Assembly: GCA_002348095.1 (NCBI GenBank)
Contig: DDYT01000066.1
Span: forward strand, 1 to 35,815
DNA: 35,815 nucleotides
DNA from: Erysipelotrichaceae bacterium UBA2227
GTDB lineage: Bacteria > Bacillota_I > Bacilli_A > Erysipelotrichales > Erysipelotrichaceae
Direction: 5' to 3'
Shown here one piece after another: positions 1-7,077 of the stretch. The notes under the pieces were generated by a model. The model was not told the DNA's origin. It saw only the letters and a program-made list of their open reading frames with translations, and did not search any database. The position numbers and the translations under genes were made by a program. Position 1 is the stretch's first letter. The number at the start of each line of letters is the position of its first letter.

Positions 1-377
1 TTGATGATTACGCCCATCATCCGACGGAGGTTTCCGTGACGGTCGATGCGGCTCGCAAACGTTATCCGAATATGACACTGATCGCGGTATTCAAACCGCA
101 TCGGGTATCCAGAGTATTTCGGTTTGCCAGGGAGTTTGCGCTAGCTTTATCCAAGGCGGATGTGGTTGCGTTATGTCCCTTTACAAGTATCGATGATCAG
201 GAAGAGGGGATTGATATCGACATCACCTATCTTCAAAATATGATTGAGGGAAGCTTCATCGTCAATGAAAATGACATGGATGCCCAGCGTCTGGCAGCAT
301 ATAAGCCGGCTGTGTATCTGTTTATGAGTTCAAAGGACATATACAATTTAAGTGATTCAGTAAAGCGCTATCAATAA
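1..377 (+). CDS. murC: UDP-N-acetylmuramate--L-alanine ligase, C-terminal part
   Basis: This is the C-terminal end of a MurC-type Mur ligase, cut by the left edge of the window. The reading frame is open from base 3 and begins with DDYAHHPTE, the conserved start of the Mur ligase C-terminal domain in MurC. It continues with the usual Rossmann-like domain (AVFKPHRVSRVFRF) and stops with TAA at 375-377. MurC is the cytoplasmic, ATP-dependent enzyme that adds L-alanine to UDP-N-acetylmuramic acid, the first amino acid of the peptidoglycan stem peptide. About 124 residues are visible, so the substrate-binding and ATP-binding domains lie outside the window. The following ytxG-like gene is the same neighbour murC has in Bacillus subtilis, which supports the call. 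Confidence 0.93.
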   Translation, partial: DDYAHHPTEVSVTVDAARKRYPNMTLIAVFKPHRVSRVFRFAREFALALSKADVVALCPFTSIDDQEEGIDIDITYLQNMIEGSFIVNENDMDAQRLAAYKPAVYLFMSSKDIYNLSDSVKRYQ

Positions 378-379
378 TC

Positions 380-408
380 TTGAAAATATTTTCAAAATTG
401 TGTACAAT
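380..408 (+). promoter_or_regulatory. promoter of the ytxG-ytxH-ccpA unit with a cre-like palindrome
   Basis: TTGAAA (380-385) and TACAAT (403-408) are separated by 17 bases and lie just upstream of the DUF948 gene. The -35 box is the left half of a perfect 16-base palindrome, TTGAAAATATTTTCAA (380-395). Its core matches the catabolite-responsive element pattern TGWAANCGNTNWCA except that the central CG is TA. This could be an operator for the CcpA-like protein encoded in the same unit; that role is inferred. There is no T-run after it, so it is not a murC terminator. Confidence 0.6.
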
Positions 409-426
409 AATTTTGAGGTGATCATC

Positions 427-804
427 ATGGATGCATTGTTACGCGCATTACAAGAGGTATCAGTACAGTTATTGCCTTTTTTAGGCGTAGTGGTACTGAT
501 TTTTCTTATTATGATTTTGCGTAGGATTTATTTGCTTTTGGCTGATGTCGGAGTGACGGTTTCAAAGGTAAATACGGCAATGGATAAAGTAAACAGCAGT
601 TTAGACGAGGTCAAAGCGCCGCTGTCAACATTAAACCGACTGTCTCATTCCATTGATTTGGTGCATACCGCAACGGAATCAGCCGTAAAAGGGGCAATCC
701 GGGTTGTATCTGAAAACTATGAATGGATCAAAGATGCCGCGGTTTCAGCAATCAGTAAAGTCAAACATAAAGATGAAAAGAAAGGAGATTATGAAGATGA
801 GTGA
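427..804 (+). CDS. DUF948 (YtxG-like) membrane-anchored protein
   Basis: A 125-residue protein with one N-terminal membrane segment (about residues 12-35, LLPFLGVVVLIFLIMILRRI) followed by a charged, amphipathic helical region (VNTAMDKVNSSLDEVKAPLSTL). This is the layout of the DUF948 family, whose Bacillus member YtxG is a general stress protein. The start at 427 is chosen because GAGGTGATC sits just upstream; the frame is open further upstream but without a ribosome site. In B. subtilis ytxG lies directly after murC and close to ccpA, the same order as here. The last 8 bases overlap the next gene, suggesting translational coupling. The molecular role is unknown; a cell-envelope or stress function is inferred from context only. 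Confidence 0.8.
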   Translation: MDALLRALQEVSVQLLPFLGVVVLIFLIMILRRIYLLLADVGVTVSKVNTAMDKVNSSLDEVKAPLSTLNRLSHSIDLVHTATESAVKGAIRVVSENYEWIKDAAVSAISKVKHKDEKKGDYEDE

Positions 805-1402
805 GGTACAAAATCAAGTTGATCAGGCGTTGGATGAAATTAACAAAAACGTAGAAGGTTTTAAAGAAGATGTCGATCAGGTTTTTGAAGAACTGAAAGA
901 TCATGAGAAAGACAAAGTCACAAAAATTAAGGAAGATGTCGTCCGGGCTGTCGAAAACATCGTAGAAGCCACCAAAAAGCTGATTCACGATTTAAAAGAG
1001 GACGAGGAACTCAAGTCAAAGCTGCATAATGCAAAAGAAAAGACTTTCGAACTTTTAAATGATGCGAAAGAGAAACTGATTGAAATCAAAGAAGACGAGG
1101 CTTGGAAACAGCGCTTTGCAAGCGTTAAAAACAAGACGATTGAAATCAGGGATAAAGTTGTCGATAAAGTCTCTGAAAATGAGGAGTTTGTTGAGAAAGT
1201 GACTGAAATCAAGGACAAAGCAGTCAAAGTCACGGTAGAGACCGTAAGTCAAGCCAAAGAAAAAGTCGATGAGTTCATCAATCGTCCGGATGTTCAGGAG
1301 AAAATCGAAGATGCCAAAGAAAAGACGGTCGATTTGGCAGAAAAAGCGGTCGATAAGCTGAAAGAATGGCTTAAACCGAAGTCGAAAGAAGAAGATAAGT
1401 AG
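797..1402 (+). CDS. YtxH-position, highly charged coiled-coil protein
   Basis: A 201-residue protein made almost entirely of Lys- and Glu-rich helix, with many repeated blocks of the type KEKxxEL, DKAVKV and EDAKEKT. No membrane segment or signal peptide is visible. The chain looks like an extended amphipathic helix similar in composition to LEA-like or YtxH-type stress proteins. It occupies the place ytxH has next to ytxG in Bacillus, but the N-terminal membrane helix expected of YtxH is missing, so the family is not certain. The ATG at 797 is preferred (AAAGGAG at 781-787, 9-base spacing) over the in-frame ATG at 791, which is too close. It overlaps the upstream gene and is followed after 8 bases by the regulator gene. 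Function unknown. Confidence 0.72.
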   Translation: MSEVQNQVDQALDEINKNVEGFKEDVDQVFEELKDHEKDKVTKIKEDVVRAVENIVEATKKLIHDLKEDEELKSKLHNAKEKTFELLNDAKEKLIEIKEDEAWKQRFASVKNKTIEIRDKVVDKVSENEEFVEKVTEIKDKAVKVTVETVSQAKEKVDEFINRPDVQEKIEDAKEKTVDLAEKAVDKLKEWLKPKSKEEDK

Positions 1403-1410
1403 GTACTGAT

Positions 1411-2400
1411 ATGAAACGTGTTACCATATATGACGTTGCCCATGAGGCAAAAGTTTCCCTTGCTACGGTTTCCCGTGTTATCAACGGTTTGGAAATCGTT
1501 CGCGAAGATACCCGAGCCCGGGTCGAATCAGCCATCGAAAAACTTGGGTACAAACCCAATGCCATCGCTCAAGGGTTGGCATTACAGAAAACGACGACCA
1601 TTGCATTGGTCGTGCCCGAAGCAAGTTTCAATTACACCGGTCAGATCATTAACGGTCTGCTCGATGTCGCAAAAATCTATAAATATAACATCATGTTGCA
1701 TACGACGACCGAGGGTATTCTCGAAATTAATGAAATCATTGAGAATATCATCAAATCACGGGTGGACGGAGTCGTGATTTTCAATGACAAACTGCTCTAC
1801 AACGAGTTGAGAGAACTGACGAAATATCAGTTTCCGATCGTATTGATCGGTAACCGGATGTCGGAGAACAATGTCGCCTGTGTGTATGTCGATATTGAAA
1901 AAGCTGCTTATGAGCTTGCTTTACAATACATCAGCCGAGGGCAGAAAGACATCGCCATCGTTGAGGATCGCAAAAATTCCTATGCGATCAACCAGTTGAT
2001 CAAAGGTGTAACACGTGCGTTTGAAGAAAATCAGTTAAAATTTCAACAGTATATCGAAATTCCGGCCATGTATCGAAGTTCATATGAGTTTCTGACCAAT
2101 TATTTCAAAGATAAAAAACATGACCTGATCATTGCTTACCGCGATTCACAGGCATTGGCAGCCATCAACGCCGCCAACGAAAACGGCATCGCGGTGCCTA
2201 AGGAAATGGAAATCGTCTGTGTGATCGATACGAAGTATAACGCAATGGTCCGTCCGCGTCTGTCGAGTTTTTCAATTCCTTCGTATGATCTGGGTGCTGT
2301 CGCGATGCGTATGATGACAAAACTTTTACATCAGGAAGTATTCGAAGATCGCGAAATCGAACTGAGCTATTTGTTTACACCGCGTCAGTCCACAAAGTAA
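1411..2400 (+). CDS. ccpA: LacI-family transcriptional regulator, CcpA-like
   Basis: A 329-residue LacI/GalR-family repressor. The N-terminal helix-turn-helix (VTIYDVAHEAKVSLATVSRV) is followed by the hinge helix (KPNAIAQGLALQKTTTIALV) and a periplasmic-binding-protein-like core. The N-terminal 65 residues closely resemble CcpA of Bacillus, including YDVA.EA.VS.ATVSRV and the GY.PNA.A.GLA hinge. CcpA with HPr-Ser46-P mediates carbon catabolite control by binding cre sites. The position just after ytxG/ytxH-like genes and before tyrS matches the B. subtilis ccpA neighbourhood. Only 8 bases separate it from the upstream gene, so it is probably transcribed from the promoter at 380-408. The ligand-binding half is less conserved, so another sugar-responsive LacI regulator cannot be excluded. 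Confidence 0.82.
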   Translation: MKRVTIYDVAHEAKVSLATVSRVINGLEIVREDTRARVESAIEKLGYKPNAIAQGLALQKTTTIALVVPEASFNYTGQIINGLLDVAKIYKYNIMLHTTTEGILEINEIIENIIKSRVDGVVIFNDKLLYNELRELTKYQFPIVLIGNRMSENNVACVYVDIEKAAYELALQYISRGQKDIAIVEDRKNSYAINQLIKGVTRAFEENQLKFQQYIEIPAMYRSSYEFLTNYFKDKKHDLIIAYRDSQALAAINAANENGIAVPKEMEIVCVIDTKYNAMVRPRLSSFSIPSYDLGAVAMRMMTKLLHQEVFEDREIELSYLFTPRQSTK

Positions 2401-2429
2401 TTGACGCTTGCCTGCAAATTTACTATAAT
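2401..2429 (+). promoter_or_regulatory. promoter of the tyrS T-box transcript
   Basis: TTGACG (2401-2406) and TATAAT (2424-2429) are separated by 17 bases. The -35 box begins on the base after the ccpA stop codon. Transcription would start near 2436, immediately upstream of the T-box leader. Confidence 0.85.
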
Positions 2430-2435
2430 TTCAGT

Positions 2436-2640
2436 ATCGCAATGACGGGAATAAGTACTTGCAACATCCTTCAGAGAGACAGTGGCTGGTGAAAACTGTT
2501 GTTTGGCACAAGGAAATACACCCCTGAGCATCTTTATGAAAAGTAAAGACGTTGCCGGCGTTAACGGTTCAAGTGCACGAAAGTGAACTAAGGTGGTACC
2601 GCGCATATGCGCCCTTGGACTCAAGGGCGTTTTTTATTTG
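2436..2640 (+). promoter_or_regulatory. T-box leader, tyrosine specific
   Basis: A T-box riboswitch that senses uncharged tRNA-Tyr and controls tyrS by transcription antitermination. Visible elements in order are AGTA (2454-2457, the 5' side of the specifier loop), AGAGAG (2473-2478), GGAAA followed by the specifier TAC and a purine (TAC at 2517-2519, a tyrosine codon), the conserved T-box sequence AAGGTGGTACCGCG (2590-2603) and a terminator hairpin. The neighbouring tyrS gene agrees with the UAC specifier. When uncharged tRNA binds, the T-box pairs into the antiterminator and the downstream hairpin does not form. Confidence 0.95.
2610..2635 (+). terminator. regulated terminator of the tyrS T-box
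   Basis: The stem CGCCCTTG (2610-2617) pairs with CAAGGGCG (2622-2629) across a four-base loop and is followed by six T residues. It lies 20 bases before the tyrS start and is the alternative to the T-box antiterminator. Confidence 0.92.
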
Positions 2641-2654
2641 AAGGGAGAAAAATC

Positions 2655-3902
2655 ATGGATTTTTTACAAGAACTGACTTGGCGGGGGCTGATTAAGGATG
2701 TTACAGATTTAGAAGGTTTGAAAGAGCGCATTAAATCGCCGATGACGGTGTACTGCGGTTTTGATCCGACGGCGGATTCCTTGCACATCGGTCATTTACA
2801 GCAATTGCTGCTTCTGAAACGGTATCAGATGCAGGGACATCATCCCATCGCATTGATTGGCGGAGCTACCGGAATGATCGGGGATCCGCGACCGACTACC
2901 GAACGGTCTTTACAGTCACTCGAAGAGATCAATGCCAACATCGTCGGGATCTCGGCGCAGATTCGGGCGATATTATGCAGTTCGGATTTGCCGGTTACCA
3001 TCGTCAATAATTATGACTGGTTGAGCAAAATCGATATTCTGACATTTTTAAGAGAGTACGGCAAACATTTCAATGTCAATTACATGATTGCCAAAGATAT
3101 CGTTTCTTCACGGTTGACAACAGGGATATCCTTTACCGAGTTTACCTATACGATCCTGCAGGCAGCTGACTGGCTGCATTTGTATCAGAATCATCATTGT
3201 GACATGCAGATCGGCGGCAGTGATCAATGGGGGAATCTGACCAGCGGCAGTGAACTTATCCGTAAAGTCGAGGGCAGTGAGGCGAAAGTTTTCGGTGTGA
3301 CATCACCGCTGATCACCAATTCCGACGGCAGTAAATTTGGCAAAAGCGAAGGCAAGAACATTTGGCTGGATCCTTCGAAGACAGATTCCTATACATTTTA
3401 TCAATACTGGATCAACGTATCTGACAACGATATCATCGATTTTATGAAGCGGCTGTCGTTTAAAACTCCTTCAGAAATCATGTCTTTTAGCGAAGTAACG
3501 GAAAAACAGCCGCATCTGCGCTTGGCACAAAAGGCGCTGGCCGAAGAACTCACGATTCTGGTATTCGGTGAAGAAGGACTTTCGAGTGCGAAAAAAATCA
3601 CGGAAGTATTGTTTTCAGGTCAGTTCGATGCGTTAAGTCTGTCCGAACTGAATGTGGCTTTGGCAGATGCACCGTCAGCAAGGCTTTCCGAAAGTGCATT
3701 ACTGATCGATTGTCTGGTTTTAGCCGGTTGTGCAAAAAGCAAAAGGGAAGCACGTGATCTGATTAGCGGAGGATCGGTTTTGGTCAATGGGACCAAGGTA
3801 ACGGACTTGGAGTATACCGTAGAAAAAGAAAATGCCTTGCACCAGTCCGTGACGGTCTTGCGCAAGGGAAAGAAGACATACGCTGTCATTCGTCATATGT
3901 AA
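2655..3902 (+). CDS. tyrS: tyrosyl-tRNA synthetase
   Basis: A 415-residue class I aminoacyl-tRNA synthetase that charges tRNA-Tyr in the cytoplasm. The HIGH motif is at residues 44-47 (HIGHLQQL) and the KMSKS-equivalent is KFGKS at 227-231, the form typical of bacterial TyrS. The tyrosine-site region (YTILQAADWLHLYQ) and GGSDQWGN are present. The C-terminal 65 residues form an S4-like RNA-binding domain (KREARDLISGGSVLVNG). The ATG at 2655 has AAGGGAG upstream; the frame extends further upstream, but that part overlaps the terminator of the T-box leader and is not coding. Expression is expected to rise on tyrosine starvation through the T-box. Confidence 0.97.
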   Translation: MDFLQELTWRGLIKDVTDLEGLKERIKSPMTVYCGFDPTADSLHIGHLQQLLLLKRYQMQGHHPIALIGGATGMIGDPRPTTERSLQSLEEINANIVGISAQIRAILCSSDLPVTIVNNYDWLSKIDILTFLREYGKHFNVNYMIAKDIVSSRLTTGISFTEFTYTILQAADWLHLYQNHHCDMQIGGSDQWGNLTSGSELIRKVEGSEAKVFGVTSPLITNSDGSKFGKSEGKNIWLDPSKTDSYTFYQYWINVSDNDIIDFMKRLSFKTPSEIMSFSEVTEKQPHLRLAQKALAEELTILVFGEEGLSSAKKITEVLFSGQFDALSLSELNVALADAPSARLSESALLIDCLVLAGCAKSKREARDLISGGSVLVNGTKVTDLEYTVEKENALHQSVTVLRKGKKTYAVIRHM

Positions 3903-3926
3903 AATAACCGTGAAGACGGTTATTTT
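3902..3926. terminator. bidirectional terminator between tyrS and the small minus-strand gene
   Basis: AAATAACCGT (3902-3911) pairs with ACGGTTATTT (3916-3925) across the loop GAAG. The stem has a T-run on its 3' side and an A-run on its 5' side, so it can serve both strands. The tyrS stop codon touches its left end, and the stop codon of the minus-strand gene (3920-3922) lies inside the right arm. Confidence 0.72.
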
Positions 3927-4081
3927 CTTGAAAAAACTAAATATGCGCCAATAACGATCAGAATGACTGGCCAGCTGAGTATATCTCGCAAATACTGACC
4001 GATGTTTGGATACACGTTCAATATAAGCAGGTACACTCCAAAAATCACAAACAGTAAGCCTGCTTTCTGTCTTGATGTCAT
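3920..4081 (-). CDS. 53-residue predicted two-helix membrane protein
   Basis: A short gene of 53 codons reading leftwards, starting MTSRQKAGLLFVIFG and ending GAYLVFSRK. It has two hydrophobic helices (about residues 8-21 and 38-50) joined by a polar turn (NVYPNIGQYLRD), and WPVILIVIG in the second helix recalls the DUF5668/LiaF-type membrane motif. A good ribosome site (GAGGTGATCCT) sits 5' of the ATG. A TATAAT box on the minus strand lies at 4100-4105. It is convergent with tyrS and shares a terminator with it, and its promoter overlaps that of the divergent lipoprotein gene. I do not recognise a specific function; envelope stress sensing is only a loose guess from the motif. Confidence 0.68.
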   Translation of the reverse strand: MTSRQKAGLLFVIFGVYLLILNVYPNIGQYLRDILSWPVILIVIGAYLVFSRK

Positions 4082-4099
4082 AGGATCACCTCAAAAACC

Positions 4100-4105
4100 A
4101 TTATA
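4100..4105 (-). promoter_or_regulatory. -10 box of the small minus-strand gene
   Basis: A TATAAT hexamer on the minus strand lies about 19 bases upstream of the ATG at 4081. No good -35 is visible at the expected spacing. It overlaps the region of the divergent plus-strand promoter. Confidence 0.5.
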
Positions 4106-4130
4106 CACCAAATGGGCTGTGTGATATAAT
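4102..4130 (+). promoter_or_regulatory. extended -10 promoter of the lipoprotein-murJ-rsuA unit
   Basis: TGATATAAT (4122-4130) is an extended -10 element with a perfect TATAAT. A weak -35 (TATACA, 4102-4107) lies 17 bases upstream. The predicted start, near 4137, leaves a leader of only about ten bases before the ATG at 4148. Confidence 0.6.
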
Positions 4131-4147
4131 ACATCAGAGGTGTTTGT

Positions 4148-4723
4148 ATGCGGAAATTGACGTTATTTTTGATTCTGGCGTTGATATTGACGGGTTGTCA
4201 GTGGTTTGACAACGACGAAATCGATAAAGCAAAATTCCAGCGGTACTCAGCGTATTATACGTCGATTTTTGATAATGACCGTTTTGTGATTGCTTCTCAG
4301 TACTATGACCTTGAAGTGGTCATGAACAAAATCGGTGAAACCGAATATCGCTATGACGTCATCATCGATTCGCCCAAAATCGCGATGTACGCCATCGAAA
4401 TCATGGTAGTCGAAAATAACATTACTCCCGAAGCTGCTTCGAAGATGATGCCTACCATCGGCATTTTTGAAAGTCTTGAATATAATCTGATTCCTTATCA
4501 GGTCAACGTTGACAAAGGTTACGTCAAAGGTCTGATCGTCAGCGGTGTTTCGAATATGCCGTCGATCAATCTGAAAATCATGGTTTTATGGCGTGACTAT
4601 GCGAAACTGCAGGTGACCCGGGAGTTTTTTGATATAAATAAGACCTATGATGATGGAACAGATATCGAAGAACCTATCAATGACGATGATAACAATGGCG
4701 AAGAAGAGGGCAGCAACCCATGA
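4148..4723 (+). CDS. lipoprotein of unknown function
   Basis: A 191-residue protein with a type II signal peptide: MRKLTLFLILALILTGC ends in the lipobox LTGC, so Cys17 should be lipid-modified and the rest exported to the outer face of the membrane. The body is a mixed alpha/beta-looking domain (YYDLEVVMNKIGETEYRYDV, KIMVLWRDYAKLQVTREFF) with no motif I recognise, followed by a low-complexity acidic tail (DDDNNGEEEG). The stop codon overlaps the start of the flippase gene by 4 bases (ATGA), indicating translational coupling. From context it may assist the MurJ-type flippase or act in envelope assembly, but this is inference. No paralogue is visible in the window. Confidence 0.85.
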   Translation: MRKLTLFLILALILTGCQWFDNDEIDKAKFQRYSAYYTSIFDNDRFVIASQYYDLEVVMNKIGETEYRYDVIIDSPKIAMYAIEIMVVENNITPEAASKMMPTIGIFESLEYNLIPYQVNVDKGYVKGLIVSGVSNMPSINLKIMVLWRDYAKLQVTREFFDINKTYDDGTDIEEPINDDDNNGEEEGSNP

Positions 4724-6348
4724 CCAATCGCCGGAAACAATCGTTGATTGCCGGCGGTCTCACCAGTACTGCCGGTATCTTTTTGTCCAAAGCTTTGGGT
4801 ATTTTATATGTTTCTCCTTTTACCGCTCTGGCAAGTGAAGCCAACACGGCATATTATGCGTATGCATATTCCATTTATGATTTGCTTCTGAAAGTTTCAC
4901 TGGCCGGGCTCCCGTTTGCGGTTGCTGCGCTGGTAGCAAAATATATGGTCAAAGAGGATGTAAAAACGGTCATACTGATCCGCAAGTTATCGATGTCGTT
5001 TATGGCAGTCTTCGGTTTTGTTTCAATGATGATCGTTTTGATTTTTTCTGAGCCGATCACGACACTCATCATTACAGAGAATGTGACGGCCGAAACATTG
5101 CAACGCACGCGCAATGTTTTAATGATCATATCGCTCGCCTTGTTTGTCGTTCCGCTGCTCAGCAGTTACCGCGGATTTTATCAGGGCCTGAAATACTTAA
5201 AAGAATACGCCTTTTCACAAGTCCTTGAGCAGTTGGCACGCATCCTTTTTTTGCTGGGGATGGGTTTCTTAGCCGTAGTGATCTTCCGGCAGGATTCGAT
5301 GTGGGCCGTGTATTTTGCGGTGCTCTCCACCTCAGTGTCGGCGATGATTTCAATCTTTCAGTTTGTGTTTCTTGACCGTCGTGTGTATAAAGATCTCAAG
5401 GCGAAGGCAAATGAACAACATAATGAACCCGTAAACCGAAAAGAACTGATGATGGAACTCTTTAACTTTTCGATTCCGTTTTTTCTGATGTCTTTTTTCA
5501 GTTCAGGCTTCAGTATTTCAAATCTTTTCTTGTTCAACCGCTCCATGTACATGATTTCCGACAATGAAAATCAGATAAAATTATTGTATTCCATGATCAT
5601 GTTTACGACCAACAAACTGACATCGATCCCCCAGGTATTGGCGCCCGGATTTTCGATCGCCATCATACCTTATATCACTTCCTCGTATGAACGCAAAGAC
5701 ATGAAGGAAGTTCGCAAGTATATCACCGACGCTCTGAATACGGTCTTGTATTTGGCGATCCCTTTGAGTTTCGTACTGTATTTTCTGGCTGAACCTGTGT
5801 ACTACGTGATGTACGGAGCTCAAAATGTAGAGGTCGGTGCGATCGTTTTACGCACATCGACTTTACTGGCACTGACCGGAACAGTTTATCCGGTCGTTAC
5901 GACGATGATGATGTCTTTACGGATGAAACGCAAGATCCTTACCAGTTGGATCATCGGGTTTTTCATCAATATGGCCACGATCATGCCGCTGATCCTCGTA
6001 TTTAACTTTTACGGCTCGATCTTATCTGCGGCATTATCCTCAGCGTTTGTCATCATTGTATCATTGGTTCAGATACGCAAAACCCTGGGCATCCGTTACA
6101 CAAAAACATTACGACTGCTCTTACTGATGATAGTCGGTATGATTTCATTCTACGCTGTCAGTGTGCTCTTTGGCCTGCTGATCGGTGATCCGACTCATTA
6201 TCCCCGAATCATCATGCTGATCATTTTGGGCATCGGGACATTACTGACGATGGCTGCTTACTTTGCGACCACATATTGGTTGCAGGTCCCGCAAGCAATC
6301 TTTGGGGAGGATTTTGCTGAAAAGATCATTTTAAGGTTCAGGCGATGA
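4720..6348 (+). CDS. MurJ/YtgP-type lipid II or polysaccharide flippase (MOP superfamily)
   Basis: A 542-residue polytopic membrane protein with about 14 predicted helices and the MOP/PST exporter signature near the N-terminus (GGLTSTAGIFLSKALGILYV). The order and length match the YtgP/MurJ and SpoVB group of Firmicutes, which move lipid-linked peptidoglycan precursor across the membrane. In B. subtilis ytgP stands next to ytzG, an RsuA-type pseudouridine synthase, and the same pair occurs here, which favours YtgP (MurJ) over SpoVB or a capsule flippase. It overlaps the upstream lipoprotein gene and the downstream rsuA-like gene by 4 bases each. The precise substrate cannot be read from sequence. 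Confidence 0.85.
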   Translation: MTNRRKQSLIAGGLTSTAGIFLSKALGILYVSPFTALASEANTAYYAYAYSIYDLLLKVSLAGLPFAVAALVAKYMVKEDVKTVILIRKLSMSFMAVFGFVSMMIVLIFSEPITTLIITENVTAETLQRTRNVLMIISLALFVVPLLSSYRGFYQGLKYLKEYAFSQVLEQLARILFLLGMGFLAVVIFRQDSMWAVYFAVLSTSVSAMISIFQFVFLDRRVYKDLKAKANEQHNEPVNRKELMMELFNFSIPFFLMSFFSSGFSISNLFLFNRSMYMISDNENQIKLLYSMIMFTTNKLTSIPQVLAPGFSIAIIPYITSSYERKDMKEVRKYITDALNTVLYLAIPLSFVLYFLAEPVYYVMYGAQNVEVGAIVLRTSTLLALTGTVYPVVTTMMMSLRMKRKILTSWIIGFFINMATIMPLILVFNFYGSILSAALSSAFVIIVSLVQIRKTLGIRYTKTLRLLLLMIVGMISFYAVSVLFGLLIGDPTHYPRIIMLIILGIGTLLTMAAYFATTYWLQVPQAIFGEDFAEKIILRFRR

Positions 6349-7043
6349 GACTGGATAAATACCTGAGTTTGGCGAATATCGGTTCGCGAAAAGAAGTGAA
6401 AAAGATCATCCGGCAAAAAAGAGTTTCTGTCAACGGGGCATTGACTGCGGATGATGATATCCATATTGATCCGTATATCGATGAAGTCCGTGTAGACGAC
6501 GAGAAACTTACGGTCATCCTTGATGTATACATCCTGTTAAATAAACCGAACGGTGTCGTCAGTGCGACCAGCGATGAGATGCACAAAACTGTTTTGGAAT
6601 GTATCGACGCAAGTTTGCCGCAAGGGTGTTTTCCGGTCGGACGTTTGGATATCGATACAGAAGGACTTTTACTGATAACCAACGATGGGGATCTGGCTCA
6701 CCGACTGTTATCACCCAAGCGAAAAGTGGATAAAGTTTATCTTGTAAAATCCCGCAATCCGATCGAACAAGATACGATCATCAAGCTTGAATCCGGGGTG
6801 GACATCGGTGATGAAACTTTGACGCTGCCGGCGAAGGTAGAATGCACCGATGAAACAACGGTCCGCTTGACGATTCAGGAAGGCAGGTATCATCAAGTGA
6901 AACGGATGTTTGCTGCATGCGGAAATGAGGTCACTTATCTGAAGCGTATATCAATGGGTCCTTTGCAGTTGGATGAAAATCTGAAGTGCGGCCAGTGGCG
7001 GTTTCTCAGTGAAAGTGAAGTTGAAAAACTAAAAAACGGATAG
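6345..7043 (+). CDS. RsuA/RluB-family rRNA pseudouridine synthase
   Basis: A 232-residue enzyme with an N-terminal S4 RNA-binding domain (MRLDKYLSLANIGSRKEVKK) and a pseudouridine synthase domain. The catalytic motif GRLDIDTEGLL places the nucleophile at Asp102, and LLNKPNGVVSA and GRYHQVKRMFAACG are the flanking family motifs. The length and motifs fit RsuA-like enzymes that modify a single uridine in 16S rRNA (U516 in E. coli); RluB-like specificity for 23S rRNA is possible. The ATG overlaps the flippase stop by 4 bases. A bidirectional terminator directly follows the stop codon, ending the three-gene unit. Confidence 0.9.
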   Translation: MRLDKYLSLANIGSRKEVKKIIRQKRVSVNGALTADDDIHIDPYIDEVRVDDEKLTVILDVYILLNKPNGVVSATSDEMHKTVLECIDASLPQGCFPVGRLDIDTEGLLLITNDGDLAHRLLSPKRKVDKVYLVKSRNPIEQDTIIKLESGVDIGDETLTLPAKVECTDETTVRLTIQEGRYHQVKRMFAACGNEVTYLKRISMGPLQLDENLKCGQWRFLSESEVEKLKNG

Positions 7044-7071
7044 AAAAAACCCGGTCGGCTGACCGGGTTTT
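7044..7071. terminator. bidirectional terminator between rsuA-like gene and rpsD
   Basis: An 11-base-pair stem, AAAACCCGGTC (7046-7056) with GACCGGGTTTT (7061-7071), closes a GGCT loop. It has T residues on the right and an A-run on the left, so it can stop both the rsuA-like and the convergent rpsD transcripts. It lies 6 bases beyond the rpsD stop codon. Confidence 0.9.
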
Positions 7072-7077
7072 GTTCGA

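Noticed and set aside
380..395. Factor-independent terminator of murC
   Set aside because: The palindrome has an AT-only stem centre, no loop and no T-run after it, and it coincides with a promoter -35.
2385..2624. 79-codon minus-strand frame over the T-box leader
   Set aside because: The region is fully explained by the tyrS T-box leader and its promoter on the plus strand.
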